This document shows, piece after piece, positions 1 through 6,767 of a stretch of 23,118 bases of DNA; the first letter of the stretch is position 1, and every line of letters begins with the position of its first letter. The DNA comes from a virus. Location: the IMG/VR virus record IMGVR_UViG_3300031951_001251, positions 1-23,118 of that record; one strand, written 5' to 3'. The translations under genes and the position numbers were made by a program. Below the pieces are notes generated by a model, which saw only the letters and a program-made list of their open reading frames with translations, was not told the DNA's origin and made no database searches.

Positions 1-96
1 GCGAAAGCAGCTGAAGCGCAATCTGCTCCAGTAGCAGATACTCCTGCTTCAGATGAAGATGATGATTTGGATTTCTTCCGAAAATTAGCTGGTTAA
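1..96 (+). CDS. C-terminal end of a protein with an acidic tail (possible gp32-like ssDNA-binding protein); partial
   Basis: The window opens inside a reading frame that runs from base 1 to a TAA at 94-96, giving 31 residues. The stretch is Ala/Pro/Ser-rich, then strongly acidic (SDEDDDLDFF), and ends in RKLAG. An acidic, aromatic-tipped C-terminal tail is typical of single-stranded DNA-binding proteins, including gp32 of T4-like phages, where the tail contacts replication and recombination partners. Only the tail is visible: the OB fold and zinc site that would prove gp32 lie upstream, outside the window. Other acidic-tailed phage proteins are possible. The gene converges on the leftward structural operon and shares a terminator with it. 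Confidence 0.4.
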   Translation, partial: AKAAEAQSAPVADTPASDEDDDLDFFRKLAG

Positions 97-97
97 A

Positions 98-128
98 AAA
101 GAAAGGGAGCTCCGGCTCCCTTTTCTTT
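98..128. terminator. Bidirectional rho-independent terminator between converging operons
   Basis: A perfect 9-bp stem, AAAGGGAGC (102-110) with GCTCCCTTT (115-123), closes a TCCG tetraloop. It is flanked by A-rich sequence on the left and TTTTCTTT on the right, so it has a U-tract in both transcripts. The rightward stop codon (94-96) and the leftward stop codon (127-129) lie directly at its two edges. It should therefore end transcription from both sides. Confidence 0.9.
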
Positions 129-1560
129 ATCTTACTTTCTTTGCTATTCCCATATCAGTCCCAGCATTCGGCGGTGGCTGAATGACTTCCACACGAGAGG
201 GGTGGACAGTAGTAGATCCACCAACAACAACATTACTAACATCTCCGCCCTTTGGCTGTTGTGTTCTTTGCCTGACTTCTTCTGTGCTCTGTCTGGCCAT
301 ATCTAAATTACTTTTTAGTTGAGCAGCAGAAGGAGTCGCCCCGAAATTATTTCTGTCTTGTACCATCGCAGGACCAGTTATCCCTGCCATGTCAGTTCCA
401 AACAGTGCCGCGTCTGCTGCGAAACCTAATCCCGTACCGATGAAAGGAACTGACCCAGCGATACCACTGCCTAGCTCTAGTGCCGCACCAGCATAATCAC
501 CTTCTAAAGCACGTTGCCCAGCAAATACAGCGCCAAATCCCGCTCCGAGTAATGGAATCTTTTTGAGTACGCTCTTTAATCCAAACTTTTTTGCTGCTTT
601 CTCTGCGGCTTCGCGCTCTGCTGGAGTCTTTGTTGCGAGGTCATAGGCTTTATTACCAGCCAAAGCAGCACCACCAACCATACTAGTACCTTTTATTAAT
701 CCTTTAGCAAGTCCTCTTTCTGTGAGGGTAGATCCGATTTGATCTGTTCCCGTAGTATTTTCGCCAGCAGCTCTAGCCTTTTCCTCTGTCGTCATAAGAG
801 GTTCAATATCGACTCCAGGTATTTTATTTAATACTGAGATAATTGGGTTTATTACGAATCCTATGAACGCGTCTTTTATGGCTGTGAATAAACTGTTGAA
901 AAGATTTGTTATGGCATTTGATATTATTTCGACCAGTTTATCAAACATAAGTGAAGCCAACTCAGACAAACTTCCTCCAGCAGCGAAGAAGCCAATAAAG
1001 AATCCTAATAAAGGTGTAATCAATTTCATTAAGCCATCTTTAATAGTTCCAATTATGCCGCCAGAAGCTGCTGCCAATAAATTACTAGCTCCAGGTTTTT
1101 TGAAAGATGATTCTATATCTTTTTCTTTCAGAGATAGAGCATCTTTTTTGCTGAATTTTTCTTCTGCTTTCTGATCTTTTTCTACTGTTTTTCCAAAACT
1201 ATCTGGTAAAGCTCTTATTGCTTCCAAAGTAAGAAAACTGACTGCTACCAAAGTTTCCAGTGTGGTAAACAGTTTATCTTTATCACTAGTATCAGATTGT
1301 TCTGGTTTTATTTCTTCGGCAACAAGAACATTGTCAAACATCTGAGTAAATCGTGAACTCATTTCAGATAATCCTATGCTAATCTCATTTAGACTATTTG
1401 ATATACTTTGCATAGTATTCATGAATTCTTCAAAGCCAGGAACCATTTGTTGGTTGTCAGCAATAGCGTCCACGATTTCGCCTACTAGCACATTGTTGTC
1501 TAGTACCATCATTTCGTTTCTACCATATTCTGGTTTTGGTAATGCTGGCAACTCTGCCAT
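127..1560 (-). CDS. Probable tail tape-measure protein (T4 gp29 position)
   Basis: This 477-residue protein starts at ATG 1560 behind an AGGAG site (1567-1571) and ends at the shared terminator. Residues 40-75 look helical, 120-150 are highly charged, and about 160-245 hold several hydrophobic helices rich in Phe, Ile and Leu. A second Gly/Ala-rich hydrophobic part lies at about 330-400. Alternating helical and membrane-active segments are common in tape measures. The strongest argument is position: it directly follows a gp26 gene with a -1 frameshift extension, the slot held by the tape measure in lambda (G, GT, H) and P2 (E, E', T). At 477 residues it is shorter than T4 gp29 (about 590), which would imply a shorter tail. 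No diagnostic motif was recognised, so a hub or membrane-penetrating role remains possible. Confidence 0.55.
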   Translation of the reverse strand: MAELPALPKPEYGRNEMMVLDNNVLVGEIVDAIADNQQMVPGFEEFMNTMQSISNSLNEISIGLSEMSSRFTQMFDNVLVAEEIKPEQSDTSDKDKLFTTLETLVAVSFLTLEAIRALPDSFGKTVEKDQKAEEKFSKKDALSLKEKDIESSFKKPGASNLLAAASGGIIGTIKDGLMKLITPLLGFFIGFFAAGGSLSELASLMFDKLVEIISNAITNLFNSLFTAIKDAFIGFVINPIISVLNKIPGVDIEPLMTTEEKARAAGENTTGTDQIGSTLTERGLAKGLIKGTSMVGGAALAGNKAYDLATKTPAEREAAEKAAKKFGLKSVLKKIPLLGAGFGAVFAGQRALEGDYAGAALELGSGIAGSVPFIGTGLGFAADAALFGTDMAGITGPAMVQDRNNFGATPSAAQLKSNLDMARQSTEEVRQRTQQPKGGDVSNVVVGGSTTVHPSRVEVIQPPPNAGTDMGIAKKVR

Positions 1561-1562
1561 GT

Positions 1563-1766
1563 TTATCTCCTAGCTTTTCTTTGTTGTTCTTCCATTTTTT
1601 CTTTTTCTTCTTTTAGGTGTTCTATTAGCATATGCACATAGATATCTCTTTCGAATGGTATCCAACCTTCAATATCTGACATCGCATAATTATGGTGTTG
1701 CATCAAAGCAAAATTTGTTCTGTACCAGTTCGACAGACTATTGTAGCCTGTCGTTACCCGAAAAAA
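1563..1766 (-). CDS. -1 frame extension of gp26 (gp51-like / tape-measure chaperone C-terminal part), read by programmed frameshifting
   Basis: The gap between gp26 and the tape-measure gene is an open -1 frame that begins at the slippery site and ends at TAA 1563-1565. After the slip it adds 65 residues to 233 residues of gp26, giving a product of about 298. The extension contains MSDIEGWIPFERDIYVHM and a charged helical tail (EHLKEEKEKMEEQQRKARR). This resembles the short second product of tail assembly chaperones, where a W/F-P-F-E-R type motif is followed by a Lys/Glu helix, and from memory it resembles the gp51-like ORFs after gp26 in T4-like phages. An internal ATG exists (MQHHNY) but has no Shine-Dalgarno sequence. 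The stop overlaps the ribosome binding site of the downstream gene, which suggests coupling. Confidence 0.8.
   Translation of the reverse strand, partial: FFRVTTGYNSLSNWYRTNFALMQHHNYAMSDIEGWIPFERDIYVHMLIEHLKEEKEKMEEQQRKARR
1731..1766 (-). promoter_or_regulatory. -1 programmed ribosomal frameshift signal: slippery heptamer, spacer and hairpin
   Basis: On the minus strand the heptamer T TTT TTC lies at 1766-1760, exactly in phase with the gp26 frame (AGT TTT TTC GGG TAA). Six bases later (spacer 1759-1754, which includes the zero-frame stop) comes a 10-bp hairpin: CGACAGGCTA (1753-1744), loop CAA, TAGTCTGTCG (1740-1731). One pair is G-U in the minus-strand RNA, and the same site is an A-C mismatch on the plus strand, so the structure suits the transcribed strand. 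Slippery site, 6-nt spacer and strong stem match the standard architecture of -1 frameshifting. Confidence 0.85.
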
Positions 1767-2458
1767 CTTTGAATACCCTCTAGGGTCAATTCCCTAATGC
1801 TTCCATCTTTTCTCTTGTACGAAATGCTTGCTGTTATTTTTGGCAATCCTACGAAGAACTCCTGCATTTTTGCTAAGTCTTTTGTTCCTAAACTCATCAA
1901 CCAATCATCTAATTCCATTTTTGAGTATTCGGCAACGTCATATGCAGTTTCACCATCAAAGATTTGATCAATACTATCACGAATCATCATTAGAACAGTT
2001 TCTGCGCCGTTCATTTTGTTTTCGGCAATCAAAGAAAGAACTTCGTACGAAGGATATTTTAATACAACAGAAATAGGATCTGTCAATTTAATAAAACTAC
2101 CGACTTTTGGTTCAGACACAGATATATCTTTTTCCAAATCTAATTTTATTTTATATGTTTGATTATCTTGATCGTCTTCAACTGTTAGTTCCAGTACATT
2201 AGATACAGACTTAGCTCTTAACATCAGAAAAATATACTCTAAGTCAAAGTATGCTAGTTTATCAACATCTTTAATATCCAGAACACAGTTATTGATAATT
2301 TGTTTGTAGACATTGATAATGTCTTTCACTTCATTACTTTCTCTGGCTATTAAAACCAGTTTCTCTTCAGAAACGGTATATGGTCTGTAGCGGACAACTT
2401 CTTTAGTAGAAGGAATAGTCAGTTCGAAAATAGGTTGTTTAATTTTAGGTAAAGCCAT
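1754..2458 (-). CDS. 26: gp26-like baseplate hub / tail assembly protein (T4_baseplate family)
   Basis: The zero-frame product is 234 residues. It resembles the gp26 family (Pfam T4 bacteriophage base plate protein): a short N-terminal FELTIPST strand, the RYRPYTVSEEKLVLIA segment, a helical middle with YFDLEYIFLMLRAKSV, a beta middle part, and a C-terminal helix pair ending QSFFG. T4 gp26 is 208 residues and takes part in assembling the central hub. The start is placed at ATG 2456-2458 because GGAG lies 7 bases upstream; an in-frame TTG four codons earlier overlaps that GGAG and cannot be the start. Translation ends at TAA 1754-1756, two codons after a slippery heptamer, so some ribosomes should continue in the -1 frame. 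Confidence 0.85.
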   Translation of the reverse strand: MALPKIKQPIFELTIPSTKEVVRYRPYTVSEEKLVLIARESNEVKDIINVYKQIINNCVLDIKDVDKLAYFDLEYIFLMLRAKSVSNVLELTVEDDQDNQTYKIKLDLEKDISVSEPKVGSFIKLTDPISVVLKYPSYEVLSLIAENKMNGAETVLMMIRDSIDQIFDGETAYDVAEYSKMELDDWLMSLGTKDLAKMQEFFVGLPKITASISYKRKDGSIRELTLEGIQSFFG

Positions 2459-2482
2459 TTTAATCTCCAATCATTAATCATT

Positions 2483-3604
2483 TTATGGGAAAGTTTTGGT
2501 AATACTCTTAATTAGATTCTTACCGTTGATAATAGTAGTATTTAGATTTCTTAGGGAAGATACTGCTGCTGAGTTGTTTCTGTCTGCTCCAACTATTCCT
2601 AGCAGAGCATCTAGTCTTCCTTGAGTTGAACCAGCATTTCTTAATAATCTAAAATTCGTTTGGAATTGCTTAATTCCTCTTAGTGTAGAATATGCGCTAT
2701 CGAGACCAGTTGTTACAGAGTTTACTAGATCTGATAATGTTCTACCAAAAGAAGCTTCTGTTTCCTGTGATGCGGTTTCATATGCAGATTTAGCATAATA
2801 ATGTTTTCCAAATTCATATTGATAGTCACCAAATGTATATTCGGCAGTTCTAAATGCCATTCTAACAGTGCATTTTGCAATCTGATCATCGTCTGCCCAA
2901 TCTAATTGAATCTGCCCGACCTCTATTGGAAATGCACCAAATAATTCACACTGAACAAGCGCATAACTATTTCCTGAAATGTTACGATCTGGTGCTGTTG
3001 GCGCGCCGATTGCTTTGGTTAATTCTCCACCTATACCACTTTCTTGTTGAATGTCCGCTTCATTTATAGAAGCAAATTGTGTGTATGGATCAGCCATGCC
3101 TGGATATTTTGATATCATAAAAATATTAAAGCTCGTTGCAATATAACTATTTTTGTATCTAGATACAGACGCGATATCTGGAAACCTATTACTATTAACA
3201 AAAATATAGTTTATCCACCTGTGAAATAATTCTAAAGAACTAGCGCGATCAGCATCAACATAAAATGTTAATTCTATATCATCAAATACTGAATCATATG
3301 GAGTTTTTATAGTTGGTCCATAACCGTGTGGTTTTGATTCTAGTGTGGTTAATCTTCTTCCTGGCATTTGTGCAGCACTACAGAGATATGCAACTTCTTG
3401 ATATCTCTCAATTGATAAATCACCAGGAGGAGTTAAAGACACAACAAAATTAGAAGTTCTTGCTAAATCGACTGATAAGAACTTTTGAGAAAAGAAATCT
3501 ACACTAAATCTATTAGTCGGAGCTGGAATTGTATCTCGCGTAACTTGTCCTCGTACTTTCACTTCATCGAGTACTTTGGGGGTTTGTGTTGCATCAGTAG
3601 CCAT
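2483..3604 (-). CDS. 54: Baseplate tail-tube initiator, gp54-like
   Basis: This 373-residue protein has the features of the tube-like fold of T4 gp54, which sits on the hub and gp48 and starts tail-tube polymerisation. Visible are an N-terminal strand (RTSNFVVSLTPPGDL), a loop with MPGRRL near residue 80, then YGPTIKTPYDSVFDDIELTFYV (split strands, about 95-116) and a helix (SSLELFHRWINYI, about 122-134). A second strand block follows (CELFGAFPIEVGQI and CTVRMAFR, about 215-255). The pattern of preferred loop, DxxV-type strands and a helix matches tail-tube proteins. The C-terminal 110 residues look helical and extend it beyond T4 gp54 (320 residues). Its ATG overlaps the previous stop (TAATG), so translation is coupled. 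A tail-tube paralogue is the alternative. Confidence 0.75.
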   Translation of the reverse strand: MATDATQTPKVLDEVKVRGQVTRDTIPAPTNRFSVDFFSQKFLSVDLARTSNFVVSLTPPGDLSIERYQEVAYLCSAAQMPGRRLTTLESKPHGYGPTIKTPYDSVFDDIELTFYVDADRASSLELFHRWINYIFVNSNRFPDIASVSRYKNSYIATSFNIFMISKYPGMADPYTQFASINEADIQQESGIGGELTKAIGAPTAPDRNISGNSYALVQCELFGAFPIEVGQIQLDWADDDQIAKCTVRMAFRTAEYTFGDYQYEFGKHYYAKSAYETASQETEASFGRTLSDLVNSVTTGLDSAYSTLRGIKQFQTNFRLLRNAGSTQGRLDALLGIVGADRNNSAAVSSLRNLNTTIINGKNLIKSITKTFP

Positions 3605-4203
3605 TAGATTTTGCTCCTACTGTCTTTCCAGACTGTATCTTTGCTTGCTTTCTTAAATTGTTCTGTCGGTAGAAATACTGTCATATCCCATTCTTCTGGC
3701 GGAACATAGATAAACTTAGATCTCATATGCTTAAACAAATAATGTTTGAAGCAAGGTTTGAAGAAGCGAAACCTAGCTGCAGAACTTAACAACTGATATG
3801 TAATTTTCATTCTGGTGGTTTCGTTTCCAACTACACCGTTTACTTGAGTATCATATAGAGAATCCAATAATTTAGCGCGCAGGGTTGGAGGCAAATAATG
3901 CAAGTTAAGACCATAGAATCCGCCCTCTGCTGGCTGTACATAAAATACTAGAGGAAATCTATCATAGAATGGTAGAGTCTCTTTTCCTTTCGGATCGTAC
4001 ACAAACATATACATACGACCAATTTTGCCAATATTTCTTTTTCTTTCGGCTTCATTGATAAAGAGATTAGTTCTTACACTAGCTTTTGATATTTCGTTGT
4101 ATCTTGCTCTCAACCAATCAATAGATTTTTTAGATCTGTTGATTACGTCGATGCTAGCTTTAGAAGCATCTTTGACTAGTCTATTGTAAATTGATGCAGG
4201 CAT
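3604..4203 (-). CDS. Conserved T4-like virion assembly protein, possibly gp2-like (DNA end protector)
   Basis: This 199-residue basic protein has a Lys/Arg-rich helical N-terminus and a conserved-looking core: YMFVYDPKGKETLPFYDRFP (about 64-83), GGFYGLNLHYLPPTLRAKLLD and a C-terminal VFLPTEQFKKASKDTVWKDS. Proteins with this YDPKxKxTLPxYDxFPL core are familiar from T4-like and other large myoviruses, but I cannot name the family with certainty. In T4 gene 2 (DNA end protector) lies next to gene 4, and this gene also lies next to gp4, joined by a TAATG overlap. That makes gp2 the leading guess on context. No enzyme motif is visible. Confidence 0.5.
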   Translation of the reverse strand: MPASIYNRLVKDASKASIDVINRSKKSIDWLRARYNEISKASVRTNLFINEAERKRNIGKIGRMYMFVYDPKGKETLPFYDRFPLVFYVQPAEGGFYGLNLHYLPPTLRAKLLDSLYDTQVNGVVGNETTRMKITYQLLSSAARFRFFKPCFKHYLFKHMRSKFIYVPPEEWDMTVFLPTEQFKKASKDTVWKDSRSKI

Positions 4204-4637
4204 TAGCCGTTTAATTCCTTCTCTGTTATAATTTGAAACTTCCAGCCACGATCTTTACAATATTCTTCGGCAGCTTTCCATTTCGATTGATTCTTACCCC
4301 AAGTCATCACTTCGTTGATATAGCGTCTAGTTCTTCGTTGCTGTTTCTTAGGTTCGCGAGTTTGAGCTAGTGGCTTAATCTCAACGAGGATACTTTCTAT
4401 TTTACCATCTGGTGTTCTTTTCTTAAACCAGAAGTCTACGAAGTATCGGTGTAGCTTGTTATCTGTGACACAACGATATGGCACTACAACTTCTTCGGAG
4501 TTCCATTCAAGAACATCAGAATGCGTGTCAAGAAAGTTCATAAACTTCAGTTCCAAACTTGACCTATAAATAACCTTGGTCGGGTCACCCTTATATTTAG
4601 CTGGGTTCTTGACCGCGTATCTTCCTTTCCATGCCAT
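4203..4637 (-). CDS. 4: Head completion nuclease gp4 (T4 gp4/gp50)
   Basis: At 144 residues this matches T4 gp4 (150) throughout: NPAKYKGDP near the N-terminus, YRSSLELKFMNFLDTH, a VDFW strand and LVEIKP. The C-terminal block is nearly the same as in T4: NEVMTWGKNQSKWKAAEEYC followed by KFQIITEKEL. Asp68, Glu86 and Lys88 form a PD-(D/E)xK-type nuclease site of the TnsA-like kind, with Glu29 as a possible further ligand. gp4 acts after DNA packaging, when the filled head is finished and joined to the tail. It is the first gene of the leftward operon, 28 bases after the predicted transcription start, with AGGCG (4643-4647) as ribosome binding site. Confidence 0.93.
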   Translation of the reverse strand: MAWKGRYAVKNPAKYKGDPTKVIYRSSLELKFMNFLDTHSDVLEWNSEEVVVPYRCVTDNKLHRYFVDFWFKKRTPDGKIESILVEIKPLAQTREPKKQQRRTRRYINEVMTWGKNQSKWKAAEEYCKDRGWKFQIITEKELNG

Positions 4638-4645
4638 TTTATCGC

Positions 4646-4652
4646 CTAAATA
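4646..4652 (+). promoter_or_regulatory. Late promoter motif CTAAATA for the rightward hub operon
   Basis: CTAAATA lies in the 40-bp divergent intergenic space. It equals the core of the T4 late -10 element (TATAAATA) in the form reported for cyanophage S-PM2. With T4 spacing, transcription would begin near 4658. That leaves a 20-base leader carrying AAGG (4667-4670) before the ATG at 4678. Confidence 0.6.
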
Positions 4653-4670
4653 AAGATATAATCAACAAGG

Positions 4671-4678
4671 TATTTATA
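4671..4678 (-). promoter_or_regulatory. Late promoter TATAAATA for the leftward operon
   Basis: The minus strand reads TATAAATA at 4678-4671, a perfect match to the T4 late promoter element recognised by sigma-gp55. T4 spacing puts the start near 4665, 28 bases before the gp4 ATG. The motif overlaps the first base of the oppositely oriented gp48 start codon. Confidence 0.75.
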
Positions 4679-6234
4679 TGTCAGAAACAACTCCATCGCC
4701 TGAATCTAGTTTAGCTGAACGTGCTGCGGCGGTCGCTCCATTAAACAAAAAACCTGCAGCCACAATATTAAATATGGTTGGAAAATCGAGCGGCGACGAA
4801 CCCATTGGTTTTGCTCTTCTTATGAGTCCATATAAAGCTAAGTTATTAGATTTAGAAGCTGTAACTGCTAGTTTTCTAAAAAGAACAGAGGAAATAACAC
4901 AGGGACAAAGTACATCACAAAGTACTGAACAATTCATAGAAAAATTGTCTAAAGGTTTGTCTGCTGAAGATCTTAAATTTCAAGGGACTTTATATTCAAC
5001 TCAAGAAATACTTGAGAAAGATGCACCGAGAATTATATTTCCTCTGCCCATAGACATTAGAGATCAGCTGATGGTCAACTATCAAACTTCTGATATGGCA
5101 TCTGCTGGCGCGTTTGCTTCTTTCGGTTCTGACTTAGCGAGAAATATAAAGCAAGGTAAAGGTTTAGATATGGGAGCTGACAGTTATAATTCTGCTTTAG
5201 CTGCTGGTTTATTGAGTCTCGCCCCAACACCTGTAAGTGTCCTCGCTGGCCAATATCTGGGCGCAGTAGTAAATCCATTTACTGTTACAGCGTTTAGAAA
5301 CGTAGAGCCACGTGCGTTTAATTTTGAATTTAGAATAACTCCTGAAAGCATAGAACAATCTGAGACTCTTCAAGAGTGTATCAATACGTTGAGATATTGT
5401 GCACTGCCAGAACCAACTTCTGCTGGATTGACTTTGGCGTTTCCTTACAGATTTAAGTTAGCTTGGCTAGGGGCTTTGAAAATGTTTGATTTTTCTGAAG
5501 CAGTTTTAACACAAATACAAGTCAATTATTCTGCAGGAGGTTCGCCTGCATTTTTTGAGTATACAGCAGAGCCAAGGGTTGGTGGTTCAAGTCCAGGATT
5601 TCATCCTGTTACTGTAACTATAATTTTAGAGTTCAAAGAGTTATTTCCTCTTACGAAAGAAACCATTATGCCAACGGGCAAATCAACTTCAAATTATAAA
5701 GGTGAAATGACACCAAGATTGTTAAATGCATTTGATATTGAAGATAACCTACCGCCATCTTCTCCTGAGACAAAAGGCGGTGCTACCACAACTGATCCAG
5801 CTGAGAACCAGACAGGCGCAGGAGACGACGCTCTTAATACGCCAGACGCAGATGATAGAGCAATAGTAGAACAAGCACAATCTGGGTTTAATGATTCGGT
5901 AAATAAAATGGAATCGTCTAGTAGAGAATTAAAAAATGAAGGCGAAGGTGGATTTGATGCATTTAGAGCACAACAAGGGTTGATTCCTGCATCAGAAGTA
6001 TATCTTGCGGTGAACCGTCATGATGCTGCAGTAGACTCATTCAACAATGCACGTGATGTATTGCAAGCCAATCCGCTTTCCAGCAAATATGTACAAGATA
6101 TTCCTCAAGCATCTACTTGGTTTCAAAAAGTACAAGCTGGCACGAGCGGAAGTAGAAGCGGAATTAGTGTTTGGCAGACCCAGTACGATAAAGGTAAAGC
6201 TGACTGGAATAAAACATCAGGTGGAGGAGGTTAA
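4678..6234 (+). CDS. 48: Baseplate tail-tube cap gp48
   Basis: This 518-residue protein carries the conserved gp48 core at about residues 198-330: NPFTVTAFRNVEPRAFNFEF, a helix with ETLQECINTLRYCALPEP, LAFPYRFKLAW, FSEAVLTQIQVNYSAGG, and a final strand VTVTIILEFKELFPLTKETI. T4 gp48 (364 residues) caps the hub and, with gp54, templates the tail tube. Here about 185 hydrophilic, Gly/Asp/Asn-rich residues follow the core, with helical parts around 400-500 and a Gly-rich end, so the protein is clearly longer than in T4. It opens the rightward operon behind AAGG. Its terminal codons contain GGAGG, which serves gp53. Confidence 0.88.
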   Translation: MSETTPSPESSLAERAAAVAPLNKKPAATILNMVGKSSGDEPIGFALLMSPYKAKLLDLEAVTASFLKRTEEITQGQSTSQSTEQFIEKLSKGLSAEDLKFQGTLYSTQEILEKDAPRIIFPLPIDIRDQLMVNYQTSDMASAGAFASFGSDLARNIKQGKGLDMGADSYNSALAAGLLSLAPTPVSVLAGQYLGAVVNPFTVTAFRNVEPRAFNFEFRITPESIEQSETLQECINTLRYCALPEPTSAGLTLAFPYRFKLAWLGALKMFDFSEAVLTQIQVNYSAGGSPAFFEYTAEPRVGGSSPGFHPVTVTIILEFKELFPLTKETIMPTGKSTSNYKGEMTPRLLNAFDIEDNLPPSSPETKGGATTTDPAENQTGAGDDALNTPDADDRAIVEQAQSGFNDSVNKMESSSRELKNEGEGGFDAFRAQQGLIPASEVYLAVNRHDAAVDSFNNARDVLQANPLSSKYVQDIPQASTWFQKVQAGTSGSRSGISVWQTQYDKGKADWNKTSGGGG

Positions 6235-6240
6235 TAACTA

Positions 6241-6765
6241 ATGGCTGTTCAATATTTCAAAAACTTTCCGTTGGTAAATTACAATGATGTTTCTATGAGA
6301 AACATCATGTTAAAGGCTTCAATAGATATTAATCTATTCTTAAACAATACCAAACTATACACATATCAAATAAAAGATGGTGATAAACCAACAATTGTTG
6401 CTGACCAATATTACGGCGACATTAACTATGCTTGGTTAGTTTTATTGTCTAATAGAATTATAGATCCTTATTTTGAGTGGCCACTAACCAACCAAGAATT
6501 AGACGCGCACATAATTAAAAAATATGGATCATTGGTAACAGCACAATCTACTATTTACGAATACAAAAGCATAATCAATGAAGAAGAAAGAATTACTGTT
6601 GAAACATACACTTATGCGTACAACAATAATAATCCTATATTCGTGCCTGTTTATGCGTATGATAAAGAATTTGAATTAAACGAACAAAAAAGAAATATTC
6701 AATTAATCGATAGAACATATGCTAAACAAATTGCTAATGGTTTAGAAACTCTTTTTGAGAAATAA
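6241..6765 (+). CDS. 53: Baseplate wedge protein gp53
   Basis: At 174 residues (T4 gp53 is 196) the protein shows the family signature. There is an N-terminal YFKNFPLVNYN stretch, a LysM-like segment with YQIKDGDKPTIVADQYYGD (about 42-60), then NYAWLVLLSNRIIDPYFEWP (62-81) and the NQELDAHIIKKYG helix. gp53 is the last wedge component added, and it triggers joining of six wedges around the hub. A strong GGAGG (6223-6230 region) lies at the end of gp48. Only two bases separate its stop from the next start. Confidence 0.9.
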   Translation: MAVQYFKNFPLVNYNDVSMRNIMLKASIDINLFLNNTKLYTYQIKDGDKPTIVADQYYGDINYAWLVLLSNRIIDPYFEWPLTNQELDAHIIKKYGSLVTAQSTIYEYKSIINEEERITVETYTYAYNNNNPIFVPVYAYDKEFELNEQKRNIQLIDRTYAKQIANGLETLFEK

Positions 6766-6767
6766 AA

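Noticed and set aside
863-1174. A 103-codon plus-strand frame opposite the tape-measure gene
   Set aside because: It lies fully inside a well-supported minus-strand gene, has no clear ribosome binding site, and its composition mirrors the hydrophobic part of the opposite strand.
1563-1708. An independent gp51-like gene starting at the internal ATG (MQHHNY) in the -1 frame
   Set aside because: No Shine-Dalgarno lies before this ATG, while a complete in-phase frameshift signal lies upstream. It could still be a minor internal start.
2456-2470. An upstream TTG start for gp26 (four codons longer)
   Set aside because: The TTG overlaps the GGAG that lies 7 bases before the ATG at 2456-2458, so the ATG is the better start.
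2539-2545. CTAAATA on the minus strand inside the gp54-like gene, upstream of gp26
   Set aside because: Several such heptamers are expected by chance in an AT-rich 23-kb window. It lies within coding sequence, so I keep only the intergenic motifs.
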